Positions 21,241 to 29,550 of a stretch of DNA of 64,000 nucleotides are shown one piece after another (position 1 is the stretch's first letter; the number at the start of each line of letters is the position of its first letter). A model generated the notes under the pieces. That model did no database searches. It saw nothing but the letters and a program-made list of their open reading frames with translations, and was not told where the DNA came from. Location of the stretch: the NCBI RefSeq assembly GCF_000016785.1, contig NC_009486.1:1-64000 (forward strand), given 5' to 3'. The DNA is from Thermotoga petrophila RKU-1 (GTDB lineage Bacteria > Thermotogota > Thermotogae > Thermotogales > Thermotogaceae). The translations under genes and the position numbers were made by a program.

Positions 21241-22033
21241 ACCGAATATAATAAGTGTTCTCAGCGGTAAGGGCGGTGTTGGAAAGTCCGTGATAGCTGT
21301 CAACCTTTCCCTTGCTCTTAAAGAGAAAGGGTTGAGAGTACTTCTGTTCGATGCCGACGTGGGATTTGGAAGTGTCGAGATCCTTCTCGGTTTCATGGCC
21401 CCCAAGACCCTGAAAGATTTCTTCAAGTCAAATGTGAGGATAGAAGACATCGTTTTTGAAACAAAATACGGTGTGGATGTTCTCAGTTCAGGAATAGACA
21501 TAGAAGATCTCATTCTTTTCAATTTGAGCGATCGCCGGCGCTTCTTCGACGAGTTTGCCAGACTTCTCAAGAAATACGATTACCTCGTGATAGATTTTCC
21601 ACCGGGGTACAACGAAAACCTGGATGAGTTTTACATTCAATCAGACTTCCTCATTCTCGTTACCACCCCAGAACCAACCTCGATCATAAACACCTATACT
21701 CTGATAAAGCTTCTTTCGGTAAAAGGAATAACACCCGAAGAGATATTTCTGGTGATGAACATGGCTAGGAATATGAAAGAAGGAAGAATGGCAGCCGACA
21801 GATTGAAAAGGGTGGTCGAAAGGTTCGTTGGTTTTACGATAAAAAACTACTTTGTGATAAAAGAAGATCAGGTCGTACAGAAGAGTGTGTCTTCACAGGA
21901 GCCGTTTGTACAGTTTCACAGTCATTCACAGCCATCCCTTGCCATCTACGGTCTGAGAGAAAAGATCTTGAAGGAACCCGTTCAAAAGAAAGGTTTTCTG
22001 AGCAAGATAAGACAGATGCTGGGAATAGGGTGA
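21206..22033 (+). CDS. flhG: FlhG (YlxH), MinD-type ATPase regulating FlhF
   Basis: A ParA/MinD-family ATPase that limits flagellar number. The deviant Walker [15 protein letters not shown] is at about 18-31. An N-terminal helix carries DQAEHLR (residues 3-9), matching the DQAxxLR motif known to activate the FlhF GTPase. Conserved [17 protein letters not shown] and [11 protein letters not shown] follow. A basic C-terminal tail may act as the membrane-targeting sequence. It overlaps flhF by 35 bases, which fits stoichiometric coupling of the pair. Confidence 0.95.
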   Translation: MPDQAEHLRKTEPNIISVLSGKGGVGKSVIAVNLSLALKEKGLRVLLFDADVGFGSVEILLGFMAPKTLKDFFKSNVRIEDIVFETKYGVDVLSSGIDIEDLILFNLSDRRRFFDEFARLLKKYDYLVIDFPPGYNENLDEFYIQSDFLILVTTPEPTSIINTYTLIKLLSVKGITPEEIFLVMNMARNMKEGRMAADRLKRVVERFVGFTIKNYFVIKEDQVVQKSVSSQEPFVQFHSHSQPSLAIYGLREKILKEPVQKKGFLSKIRQMLGIG

Positions 22034-22039
22034 GAAAGA

Positions 22040-22729
22040 ATGGAGTACTACACAGAGCTCGTAAATGCAAAGGACGTGATAAAACCAGGTCAAAATGTGA
22101 TCGTAGAGGTTTCTGCGCCGGAGGATCTGGAAGGTCAATACAAGAGCAGTGTGCACGACGTGGACTTTGAAAGGGGAATCCTCACTCTTTCGATGCCGAG
22201 TTTTAAAGGAAGATTGGTCCCACTTCCTCGCGGAACCAGGTGTACTGTGATGATACTGGACAGCTCTGCGATCTATGTTTTCAGGACGAGTGTGCTTGAA
22301 AGTGGTAGAGACGAAGACGGCTTTCCGGTGACAAAAGTACCGTTTCCCGAAAGATTGAGGAAAATTCAAAGAAGGAGATTCAAGAGAATAAAGATATTTC
22401 TCGAAGGAACGTACAGGGTCGCTTCGAGAGATGAACCACCGAAAAGATTTGTGACGAAGGATTTCAGTGCCGGTGGTATGCTTATGGTAGCTGAAGATAT
22501 CCTGACGCCTGAACAGATCATATACGTTACACTCGAACTGGACGAAGATCTAAAACTCAAGGATCACCCAGCGAGAATCGTGAGAGAAGCGGGCATCCTC
22601 GAAACGGGAGAGAGAATGTACGGCGTAGAATTTTTGAACGTTTCCCCGGCTTTGGAGAGAAAACTGGTTAGCTTTGTCTTCAAGAAAGAAATAGAGATGA
22701 GAAACAAGGAAAGGAGTGAAAGCGAATGA
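22040..22729 (+). CDS. YcgR-like PilZ protein (cyclic-di-GMP flagellar effector)
   Basis: A 229-residue protein with an N-terminal YcgR-type beta domain (about 1-100) and a C-terminal PilZ domain. The PilZ c-di-GMP motifs are visible: an arginine cluster RRRFKRIKIF (about 112-121) and DFSAGGM (about 139-145, the D/NxSxxG motif). It probably brakes or tunes the motor in response to c-di-GMP. It lies between flhG and cheC with a 4-base overlap to cheC, so the motility context is firm. Confidence 0.88.
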   Translation: MEYYTELVNAKDVIKPGQNVIVEVSAPEDLEGQYKSSVHDVDFERGILTLSMPSFKGRLVPLPRGTRCTVMILDSSAIYVFRTSVLESGRDEDGFPVTKVPFPERLRKIQRRRFKRIKIFLEGTYRVASRDEPPKRFVTKDFSAGGMLMVAEDILTPEQIIYVTLELDEDLKLKDHPARIVREAGILETGERMYGVEFLNVSPALERKLVSFVFKKEIEMRNKERSESE

Positions 22730-23340
22730 AGATCTCAGAAAGACAGAAAGATCTTTTGAAAGAAATAGGAAACATAGGAGCCGGAAACGCTGCCACGGCG
22801 ATTTCTTACATGATAAATAAGAAGGTCGAAATCTCCGTTCCAAATGTAGAAATTGTACCTATCAGTGATGTCATATTCGTAGCGAAAAATCCTGAAGAAA
22901 TAGTCGTCGGTGTGAAAATGCCTGTAACTGGAGAAATAGAAGGAAGTGTACTTCTCATAATGGGAACTACTGTTGTGAAGAAAATACTCGAAATTCTGAC
23001 AGGCCTGGCTCCCGACAATCTGTTGGATCTCGATGAGTTTTCCGCTTCGGCGCTTCAGGAGATAGGGAACATAATGTGCGGTACTTACGTTTCAGCTCTC
23101 GCGGATTTTCTTGGTTTCAAGATCGACACACTTCCCCCACAGCTTGTCATCGACATGATATCTGCCATATTCGCAGAAGCTTCCATAGAAGAGCTGGAAG
23201 ATAACTCGGAAGATCAGATAGTGTTTGTAGAAACGCTTCTGAAGGTGGAAGAGGAAGAGCCTTTGACATCCTACATGATGATGATACCAAAGCCGGGATA
23301 TCTGGCCAAGATCTTCGAAAGGATGGGGATTCAGGAATGA
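22726..23340 (+). CDS. cheC: CheY-P phosphatase CheC
   Basis: It dephosphorylates CheY-P and binds CheD. Two active-site repeats are present: E13/N16 in LLKEIGNIGAGNAA and E112/N115 in LQEIGNIMCG, as in the characterised T. maritima CheC. The 204-residue length agrees. 4-base overlaps on both sides tie it to the PilZ gene and cheD. Confidence 0.97.
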   Translation: MKISERQKDLLKEIGNIGAGNAATAISYMINKKVEISVPNVEIVPISDVIFVAKNPEEIVVGVKMPVTGEIEGSVLLIMGTTVVKKILEILTGLAPDNLLDLDEFSASALQEIGNIMCGTYVSALADFLGFKIDTLPPQLVIDMISAIFAEASIEELEDNSEDQIVFVETLLKVEEEEPLTSYMMMIPKPGYLAKIFERMGIQE

Positions 23341-23810
23341 AAAAAGTCATCGGAATAGGAGAATACGCGGTTATGAAGAATCCTGGAGTGATTGTGACCC
23401 TTGGGTTGGGATCCTGCGTTGCTGTATGTATGAGAGATCCTGTGGCAAAAGTCGGAGCCATGGCACACGTTATGCTTCCAGACAGCGGCGGAAAAACGGA
23501 CAAACCCGGCAAATACGCGGACACGGCTGTAAAAACGCTGGTGGAAGAGTTGAAGAAAATGGGAGCAAAGGTGGAAAGACTGGAAGCAAAAATAGCGGGC
23601 GGAGCCAGCATGTTTGAATCTACGGGGATGAACATAGGAGCGAGGAACGTAGAGGCTGTGAAAAAACATCTGAAGGATTTTGGAATCAAACTACTGGCGG
23701 AGGACACGGGGGGCAACAGAGCAAGGAGCGTTGAATACAATATTGAAACTGGAAAGCTTCTCGTGAGAAAAGTAGGTGGTGGTGAACAATTAGAAATAAA
23801 AGAAATTTAG
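23337..23810 (+). CDS. cheD: Chemoreceptor glutamine deamidase CheD
   Basis: It deamidates glutamines in chemoreceptors and raises CheC activity when bound to it. The catalytic set is visible: T21, C27 in LGLGSCVAVC and H44 in MAHVMLP. It is 157 residues long. It overlaps the cheC stop by 4 bases, and its TAG stop shares its last base with the GTG of the sigma factor gene. A chemoreceptor substrate lies at 8023-10008. Confidence 0.97.
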   Translation: MKKVIGIGEYAVMKNPGVIVTLGLGSCVAVCMRDPVAKVGAMAHVMLPDSGGKTDKPGKYADTAVKTLVEELKKMGAKVERLEAKIAGGASMFESTGMNIGARNVEAVKKHLKDFGIKLLAEDTGGNRARSVEYNIETGKLLVRKVGGGEQLEIKEI

Positions 23811-24472
23811 TGTGGGACAAGGAAAGTATGATAAGAAGCTTGCTTCCGTTTATAAAGAGAACAGCTGAGGATTTGGCACAGACCCTACCTCCAAACGTGG
23901 AGGTAGATGATCTGATTCAGGAAGGAATCGTCGCAGCCCTGTCTTCTCTGGAAAGATACGATCCATCAAAAGCGAGTTTCACAACGTTCATAATGAAAAG
24001 AGTGAAAGGTGCCATGTACGACTATTTGAGAAAAATAGACTGGATGCCGAGGAATCTGAGAAAAAACGTGAAGATGATCGAAAGAGCGATATACGAAAGC
24101 GAGGAGTTTCCATCCGATGAAGAGATAGCCAGAAAAACCGGTCTTGAATTGAAGGAAGTCGTTCGTGCAAGAAACGAGATGATGAGGAAGCAACTTCTCA
24201 TGATAGATGCGATGGAAGACGAAATCGTTCTGAAAACAGAGGGGCCAGACGAAAACGCGTACCGTGAACTTCTGGTGGAGGAGATGAAGAAGGCAATAGA
24301 AAAACTCTCGGACAAAGAAAAGCTGGTTCTGTCTCTCAGATTCGAAAAGGATCTATCTTTGAAAGAGATAGCGAAAGTACTGGATGTTTCTGAATCCCGT
24401 GTTTCTCAGATTATAAGTAAGTCCCTTCTGAAAATAAAGAAAGAAGTGATGGGCGATGATCAGGCCGGTTGA
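23810..24472 (+). CDS. fliA: Flagellar sigma factor FliA (sigma-28 type)
   Basis: A group 3 sigma factor for late flagellar and chemotaxis genes. The 220 residues have region 2 (VEVDDLIQEGIVAALSSLERYDPSKASFTTF and a following KGAMYDYLRKIDWMPRNLRK), region 3 (SDEEIARKTGLELKEVVRA) and region 4 with a helix-turn-helix (LSLKEIAKVLDVSESRVSQIISKSLLKIK). It starts at GTG. No flgM is seen next to it; the following small unknown gene is a possible but unsupported candidate for a regulator. Confidence 0.94.
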   Translation: MWDKESMIRSLLPFIKRTAEDLAQTLPPNVEVDDLIQEGIVAALSSLERYDPSKASFTTFIMKRVKGAMYDYLRKIDWMPRNLRKNVKMIERAIYESEEFPSDEEIARKTGLELKEVVRARNEMMRKQLLMIDAMEDEIVLKTEGPDENAYRELLVEEMKKAIEKLSDKEKLVLSLRFEKDLSLKEIAKVLDVSESRVSQIISKSLLKIKKEVMGDDQAG

Positions 24473-24761
24473 CTTCCAGGGATTTGTCGTGAAGGGTGTG
24501 GAGTCTGTTCAAAATGTCTCTCAATCGTTGAACCAGCAAACACTGGTTCAGCAGGCTCTTTCCCAACATCTATTACATCAGATTCAAAGAGAACAGAGTT
24601 CAGTTAAAGAGAGCAACACAACTGAAAGAGCGGAAGTGAGAACTTCCACAGAAGGAAGGCAAAGGGGTTTCTCGCAGGCTAAAACACACTCTTCGCTGAA
24701 AAAGAAAAAAACGTCAATAAAAGAAGAAAACAAGGGGTTGTTCATGGACGTGAGAACATGA
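24456..24761 (+). CDS. Unrecognised small protein, flagellar operon
   Basis: A 101-residue protein I do not recognise. The N-terminal half is glutamine-rich and helical (LNQQTLVQQALSQHLLHQIQ). The C-terminal half is polar and basic and looks disordered (SLKKKKTSIKEENKG). It overlaps fliA by 17 bases and the next gene by 4, so it is part of the operon. Size and charge would allow an anti-sigma factor, a chaperone or a hook-length-type tail, but no motif decides this. Confidence 0.65.
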   Translation: MIRPVDFQGFVVKGVESVQNVSQSLNQQTLVQQALSQHLLHQIQREQSSVKESNTTERAEVRTSTEGRQRGFSQAKTHSSLKKKKTSIKEENKGLFMDVRT

Positions 24762-25240
24762 CAATAGCATATCTCGATTCAAGAAAGATAGAGGGAAAGT
24801 TCATAGGTGGGCTCCTTTCAGTCGATGAAAGAGGAATCCCTGTGGAGTTCAAGTACACAGATCCAGTGGTTCCAAACGAACTCCAGAAAATTCTCTACGG
24901 CAGTTCAATCGACACTTATTTGAAGGGAGAACTGATTGCCAAAACGCTGCTGAAGAAAATGGAGAAAAAACCGGATTTCGTTTTTGTACACGATCCGGAG
25001 TTGCTGGAAGTGGACGACAGGCTTCTTCTGATCGCAGAAAGAACTGAAAAATTAGAAACCCCCACCCGTGTGTCTGAAGAGGAAGTTCTTCTGCCGTTCA
25101 AAGGATCCTCAGTGAAAATTGTGGGAAAAGTATCCGATGAAGACATGAAAAAACTCGCTGATCTTCTGGAGACCTTCGATGTTATGGAACCGTTTCAGAG
25201 GCTGGAAAGGGCGCTGGAGTATCTATGTTCGGAAAAATAG
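24758..25240 (+). CDS. Unrecognised protein, flagellar operon
   Basis: A 160-residue, mixed alpha/beta, acidic protein with no signal peptide or membrane segment. The N-terminal part looks like a beta-rich fold (TIAYLDSRKIEGKFIGGLLSVDERGIPVEFKYTDP). A central helix reads LIAKTLLKKMEKKPDFVFVHDPELLEVDDRLLLIAE. It sits between two other unknown genes with overlaps of 4 and 16 bases. I cannot name a family; expression with the flagellar genes is the only functional hint. Confidence 0.68.
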   Translation: MTIAYLDSRKIEGKFIGGLLSVDERGIPVEFKYTDPVVPNELQKILYGSSIDTYLKGELIAKTLLKKMEKKPDFVFVHDPELLEVDDRLLLIAERTEKLETPTRVSEEEVLLPFKGSSVKIVGKVSDEDMKKLADLLETFDVMEPFQRLERALEYLCSEK

Positions 25241-25890
25241 TTGTGCTGATAAAGAAATGGATAGAGGGTTTTCTTCTTGAATTGAAAGGGCCTTCTGTTG
25301 AAGAAGCAGATACTTCTTTTCAACTTCCAGACGTAAGAGAACAGCCTTTCCAGAACAAGGTGAACGTTTTCTCTCTAAAAGAAGAAACAACGGTTCACGA
25401 GGGTACAACAAACCAGCAACAGATCTCTATAAAAGAATGTTCCCTTGAGAATGAAATACGATGTAAAACAGGAACTCCAGAAATTCTAATCTCCGGAATT
25501 CACCTTTTTAACCCTGAACTCTCGGACGTATCGTTCCACAGCGAAAACGTTCATTTCATAGTAGATGCGAAAACGATCCCGTCTGAAGAGATGGATGTTT
25601 TCTCAAATACCGACATTCCAATCTTGTGGAGAATGAGAGTAAAAAGAGAGGTGCTCGTCGACAGAAAAAAAATAGAAGGAGCACTGAAAGTGCTCCTGAA
25701 TAGTCTGAAAGATAGAAAGATTGACAGGATCAAATTTGTCGGTTATTACAAAAATGTTCCTGCTGGAAAAATCAGCTTGTTTTCTTCTGATCTTCTCGTT
25801 GAGATCGATAAAGGTCCTTCTAAGAATCTCGTCGTTTTTGAATTAGAAATCAACGGAGAAAAGAAGCACGTTTTCATCTCTGTTCAATGA
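25225..25890 (+). CDS. Unrecognised protein closing the flagellar operon
   Basis: A 221-residue cytoplasmic-looking protein. A hydrophobic start (MFGKIVVLIKKWIEGFLLELKG) could be an amphipathic membrane-contact helix. A low-complexity polar middle (about 30-85) is followed by a predicted alpha/beta C-terminal domain (about 90-221; ILISGIHLFNPELSDVSFH, KIDRIKFVGYYKNVPAGKI). It overlaps the previous gene by 16 bases and the converging minus-strand gene by 17. No family recognised. Confidence 0.65.
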   Translation: MFGKIVVLIKKWIEGFLLELKGPSVEEADTSFQLPDVREQPFQNKVNVFSLKEETTVHEGTTNQQQISIKECSLENEIRCKTGTPEILISGIHLFNPELSDVSFHSENVHFIVDAKTIPSEEMDVFSNTDIPILWRMRVKREVLVDRKKIEGALKVLLNSLKDRKIDRIKFVGYYKNVPAGKISLFSSDLLVEIDKGPSKNLVVFELEINGEKKHVFISVQ

Positions 25891-26107
25891 GCTTTGAAAG
25901 TTCTTCGACGTTTTCAAGCACTATTTTGAAAAACTTGAAGGCTTCCGTATCCACTTCGGAATTTCGGTCCATAAAGTAGTACATCACCTTCTTTTTAAAT
26001 TGCTCCCTTTCCTCGGCAGACATCTTGAGAATTTGAGTGACTATTACTTTGATTCTCGAATCTTCCTCCATTACTTTAACTATTTCTCGTATTTCCGGCT
26101 TCATCAC
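25874..26107 (-). CDS. Small unrecognised helical protein, paired with SpoVS
   Basis: A 77-residue, highly charged helical protein (MMKPEIREIVKVMEEDSRIKV..., MSAEEREQFKKKVMYYFMD). It begins in a 4-base overlap with the SpoVS-like gene and is the last gene of that unit. No domain recognised. Its end overlaps the end of the flagellar operon. Confidence 0.62.
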   Translation of the reverse strand: MMKPEIREIVKVMEEDSRIKVIVTQILKMSAEEREQFKKKVMYYFMDRNSEVDTEAFKFFKIVLENVEELSKLIEQR

Positions 26108-26379
26108 TCATTTTTGTTATTTTCCAGAAAGACTTTGAAAGAAATACCTGTTCTCACATCATCCCCTATTTTGATTTCAATGAAACCCGGTACAACGAAG
26201 AGATCCTTTCCGGATTCTTCCAGAAATCTTCTTGCAACTGCCAGAGCCTTTACTGCCTGGTTCACTGCACCAGCACCGATAGCCTGAATCTCCACCTTTT
26301 CACTCTTGGTAAGGGAACCCGCTATCGCACCGGCTACCTTGTTGGGGTTCGAGTTCGAACTGACCTTCAGGATTTCCAT
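26104..26379 (-). CDS. SpoVS-family protein
   Basis: A 91-residue protein that matches the SpoVS family almost throughout: LKVSSNSNPNKVAGAIAG, AIGAGAVNQAVKALAVARRFL and FVVPGFIEIKIGDDVRTGISFKV. The fold is Alba-like and is expected to bind nucleic acid. In Bacillus the gene acts in sporulation and septation, but Thermotoga does not form spores, so the role here must differ. It has its own promoter behind galT and a ribosome site, AAGGAGGA. Confidence 0.92.
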   Translation of the reverse strand: MEILKVSSNSNPNKVAGAIAGSLTKSEKVEIQAIGAGAVNQAVKALAVARRFLEESGKDLFVVPGFIEIKIGDDVRTGISFKVFLENNKNE

Positions 26380-26416
26380 CCTACCATTCCTCCTTACTCA
26401 CGGGTTTCTAATCTGC

Positions 26417-26446
26417 ATTTTATCATAAAAGAATTGGAGATTTCAA
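26417..26446 (-). promoter_or_regulatory. Predicted promoter of the SpoVS gene pair
   Basis: On the minus strand TTGAAA (26441-26446) and TAAAAT (26417-26422) lie 18 bases apart. The -35 overlaps the galT stop codon. The -10 lies in a small palindrome, TTTTAT-C-ATAAAA. The match is good enough to make the SpoVS pair an independent unit. Confidence 0.55.
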
Positions 26447-27453
26447 ACTTGTTCCAAACTGACTTCTCTCAGGTATCTAGCAGCATCTTCTGGTGGCACT
26501 ATGTTTATGTAAAATCCCGTTCCCCATTCGAAGCCCGCTACTTTTGTCAATCTCGGGAATATCTCTATGTGCCAGTGGTAATAATCCTTGCCTTCAAGAC
26601 TCGTAGGAGCGGTGTGGATCAAAAGGTTGTAGGGCGGATTATCTAAAGCGGCGTATATCCTGTAGAGAACGTTCTTCAGGATCTTTGCAAGAGACCCAAC
26701 TTCATCCTCAGATATCAGGTGAAAGCTGTTCATGTGTCTTTTTGGAAGAATCCACGTTTCGAACGGAAATCTGGCAGCGAAGGGTTCCAGAGCTATGAAG
26801 TGATCGTTTTCCTCAACGATTCTCTCCCTCTCTTTCTTCTCCTCGTCTATGATATCGCAGAAAGGACATCTTTCCTTGTACTCGTAATATTCCTTGGAAC
26901 CGTCGAGTTCTTCCTGAACCCTCTTTGGCATGATGGGGAGTGCGATTATCTGGCTGTGAGGGTGGCTGAGAGAAGCTCCTGCGTCCTTTCCGTGGTTCTT
27001 GAAAATCAGTATGTATTTTATTCTCTCATCCTTCATGAGCTGCTCGTATCTGATCTTGTAAGCCCAGATGACTTCTTCCACGTTTTTGTAATCCATAACG
27101 GCAAGGTGAGAATTGTGATCGGGAGTTTCAACGACCACATCGTGGTAACCAAACCCCATCGCTGCATCGTACATACCTCTTCCGTATTTTCTCAAAGGCA
27201 CGTCGGGATCAACCGCTGGGAACTTGTTTGGAACAACACGCACCCACCAGCCGGGTGTGTTGGGTTCTGTGTCGGCAGGCCTGAAGGCGAAAATCTCCGG
27301 TGGTGTGGTGTGTTCATTACCGTAATCGAAGGGACAGAAGCCCTCCCGTACTTCTTCTACTTTCGTTCTTGCAAAATCGTGGGGCCTTTTCGCTCTCTCG
27401 GTGGCTATGATAACCCACCTTTTTATAATGGGATCCTTCCTGAATTCGGGCAT
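26443..27453 (-). CDS. galT: Galactose-1-phosphate uridylyltransferase
   Basis: It exchanges UMP between UDP-glucose and galactose-1-phosphate in the Leloir pathway. The active site GASLSHPHSQIIALP contains the nucleophilic His of HPH, and HWHIEIFPR lies near the end. The first zinc motif of the family, usually CPFC, reads CPFD here (EGFCPFDYGNEH), while a later CPFC is intact, so the metal site may differ. The ATG (MPEFRK) follows AAGGTG; the longer frame would run into glgA and was rejected. Length is then 336 residues. galK and galE are not in this window. Confidence 0.95.
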   Translation of the reverse strand: MPEFRKDPIIKRWVIIATERAKRPHDFARTKVEEVREGFCPFDYGNEHTTPPEIFAFRPADTEPNTPGWWVRVVPNKFPAVDPDVPLRKYGRGMYDAAMGFGYHDVVVETPDHNSHLAVMDYKNVEEVIWAYKIRYEQLMKDERIKYILIFKNHGKDAGASLSHPHSQIIALPIMPKRVQEELDGSKEYYEYKERCPFCDIIDEEKKERERIVEENDHFIALEPFAARFPFETWILPKRHMNSFHLISEDEVGSLAKILKNVLYRIYAALDNPPYNLLIHTAPTSLEGKDYYHWHIEIFPRLTKVAGFEWGTGFYINIVPPEDAARYLREVSLEQV

Positions 27454-27457
27454 GCTT

Positions 27458-28918
27458 TCACCTTCCAACCTTTGCAAGGGCTTTTTTGTAAAGATCAACG
27501 TACTCTTTGGCAGACCTGTCCCAGGACAGATCCGTGTTCATGGCGTTTGTCATGATTCTTCTCCAGTGATCTTTTTCCCTGTAGTAAAAGTGCAAAGCCT
27601 TCGAAACAGCCTTCAACAGATGAGCAGAATCGTACTTCTTGAATCCAAAACCCGTTCCTTCCATCGATTGTGGATCGTATTCTTTCACAGTATCTGCCAG
27701 GCCTCCCGTGTATCTCACAACGGGGATTGTTCCATATCTCATGCTGAACATCTGTCCCAAACCGCACGGTTCGTATCTGCTCGGCATGAGGAATATGTCC
27801 GCACCAGCGTATATCTTCTGCGCCAGCTCGACATCGAATTTTATGTTCGCTGATACTTTGTCTGGATACCTCTCCTGGAACTTTCTGAAGGCGTTTTCGT
27901 ACTGTTCGTCTCCCGTTCCAAGAACAACGATCTGAAGATCGAAGAGCATCAGATAATCCATCACATCAACCAGAAGGTCCAGACCTTTTTGAGGGACGAG
28001 TCTGCTTATCAACCCGGCTACAGCCGTTTCCTTGTTAACGGGAAGTCCCAGTTCTTCCTGGAGTTTCACCTTGTTTTCCCACTTGAGTTCAAGACGATTC
28101 ACATCGTAGTTGACGTAAATGTATCTGTCCGTAGCTGGGTTATAAAGCTCGTAATCTATTCCGTTCAATATACCGTAGAGATCTTTCGAACGCATTCTCA
28201 GTACACCCTCGAGTTTCTCGCCGTACTCTTCCGTCTGAATTTCCTCGGCGTAAGTGGGGCTAACCGTGTTTATCACATCGCTGAACACTATTCCACCCTT
28301 GAGGAAATTCAGCTGTCTGTAGAACTCAAGGCCGTCGATAGTGAAAACATAATCGGGAAGGCCTGCAAAAGAGAGGTACTTCGGATCGAACACGCCCTGA
28401 TATCCAAGGTTGTGTATCGTCAAAACCGTGGCCGTTCTGGAAAAGTAAGGATCGTCCCTGTAAACGGTTTTCAAATAGACAGGAATCAGAGCGGTTTGCC
28501 AGTCGTTCACATGGACGATATCGGGCTTCAAATCAAGATGTTTTACCAGATCCAGAGTAGCTGCGCAGAAGAAAATCGCCTGTTCACCAAGATCTGGCCC
28601 CGCATAGACATCTTCCGCGGAGAAATAGTAATCGTTGGCAACGAAATACGTTTTCACATCGCTACCGGGAAGAACGGATTCGTATATATCGAACTTTTGA
28701 TCGGTTTTGACATGAGAAACAGAGAGACCTTCGGCTACTTTCTTGATCTCATACCCAAATTTCTCTGCATTTTTTTCAACGATTCTGTGTTTCGGCATAA
28801 CTATCGTGACATCCACCCCGTGTTTCTTCAAATACTTTGGAAGAGTTCCAGCAACGTCCGCCAGTCCTCCTACTTTCGCGAACGGAAAAACCTCGTAAGA
28901 AACGAATACTACCTTCAT
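27458..28918 (-). CDS. glgA: Glycogen synthase (ADP-glucose type, GT5)
   Basis: It adds glucose from ADP-glucose to alpha-1,4-glucan. The 486 residues form two Rossmann-like domains. KVGGLADVAGTLP near the N-terminus binds ADP-glucose, HVNDWQTALIPVYL follows, and the C-terminal half has PSRYEPCGLGQMFSMRYGTIPVV with the conserved glutamate. ATG start in a 4-base overlap with the metallo-hydrolase gene. Next to galT it suggests a sugar-phosphate and storage-glucan section of the operon. Confidence 0.96.
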   Translation of the reverse strand: MKVVFVSYEVFPFAKVGGLADVAGTLPKYLKKHGVDVTIVMPKHRIVEKNAEKFGYEIKKVAEGLSVSHVKTDQKFDIYESVLPGSDVKTYFVANDYYFSAEDVYAGPDLGEQAIFFCAATLDLVKHLDLKPDIVHVNDWQTALIPVYLKTVYRDDPYFSRTATVLTIHNLGYQGVFDPKYLSFAGLPDYVFTIDGLEFYRQLNFLKGGIVFSDVINTVSPTYAEEIQTEEYGEKLEGVLRMRSKDLYGILNGIDYELYNPATDRYIYVNYDVNRLELKWENKVKLQEELGLPVNKETAVAGLISRLVPQKGLDLLVDVMDYLMLFDLQIVVLGTGDEQYENAFRKFQERYPDKVSANIKFDVELAQKIYAGADIFLMPSRYEPCGLGQMFSMRYGTIPVVRYTGGLADTVKEYDPQSMEGTGFGFKKYDSAHLLKAVSKALHFYYREKDHWRRIMTNAMNTDLSWDRSAKEYVDLYKKALAKVGR

Positions 28919-29544
28919 TTTTTCACCTCCAGTTTCAGCGGTGCGTCGTGTGGAAAAACTAAAAGATCGATCCTTCCAACTCTGTCAAGGAAGTTCTTAA
29001 CCTGAACACTTCCGTACCCTTTGATTATATCATAGTAGCTAAGCCTGTTAGGTGTTATATCCCCCGTGATCAGCACTCTTCCCGCATTCTCCGTATCGAG
29101 AAGAAAAGAAAGGTGCTCTCTGGCGTGCCATGGGGTGTGAAACACCTTTACTTTTTCATCGAACAGCGACTCTTCTCCCTTCAGAAGCACCACATTCTTC
29201 CACGAAGAGATCACTTTTGAATAGATTCTTCCCACGATCGTACCAAAAGAAAGATAGTTCTTCGTTTTGTAAGCTTCATGAACATAGAAAGTAGCATTCT
29301 CGAAGAGGACAGAGTTGAAGATATGATCGAGATGCACATGCGTGAAGAGAACGTCCGTTATATCATCCGGGGAGATTCCCAGCTCAGAGAACTTTTCTTC
29401 CAGTTCGTCCATAGAAGAGAGGTTACCGGGGTCGATGATGATTCTTCTGTCCTTGTGTTCCAGATAAACGACTGTGGAAAAGTGAGCGTTCAACCTTCCT
29501 GGAACGAAAACGCTTCCTCCCGTTACGAGGATTTTCAATTCCAC
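28915..29544 (-). CDS. Metallo-beta-lactamase-fold hydrolase
   Basis: A 209-residue cytoplasmic hydrolase. The metal motif THVHLDH is present (in DVLFTHVHLDHIFNS), with further ligands in HTPWHAREHL and ITGDI. The layout resembles small glyoxalase-II-like or lactonase-like enzymes rather than RNA nucleases. The substrate cannot be deduced. GTG start preceded by GGGGTGA, in the uppP-glgA operon. Confidence 0.85.
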   Translation of the reverse strand: MELKILVTGGSVFVPGRLNAHFSTVVYLEHKDRRIIIDPGNLSSMDELEEKFSELGISPDDITDVLFTHVHLDHIFNSVLFENATFYVHEAYKTKNYLSFGTIVGRIYSKVISSWKNVVLLKGEESLFDEKVKVFHTPWHAREHLSFLLDTENAGRVLITGDITPNRLSYYDIIKGYGSVQVKNFLDRVGRIDLLVFPHDAPLKLEVKK

Positions 29545-29550
29545 TCGGTA

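Noticed and set aside
25874-26446. SpoVS as a sign of sporulation
   Set aside because: No other sporulation gene is present in the window and the rest of the gene set is Thermotoga; the family is known outside spore formers.
26443-27498. Longer galT frame from ATG 27498
   Set aside because: It reads back into glgA, and the added residues do not resemble GalT; the ATG at 27453 has a proper ribosome site.
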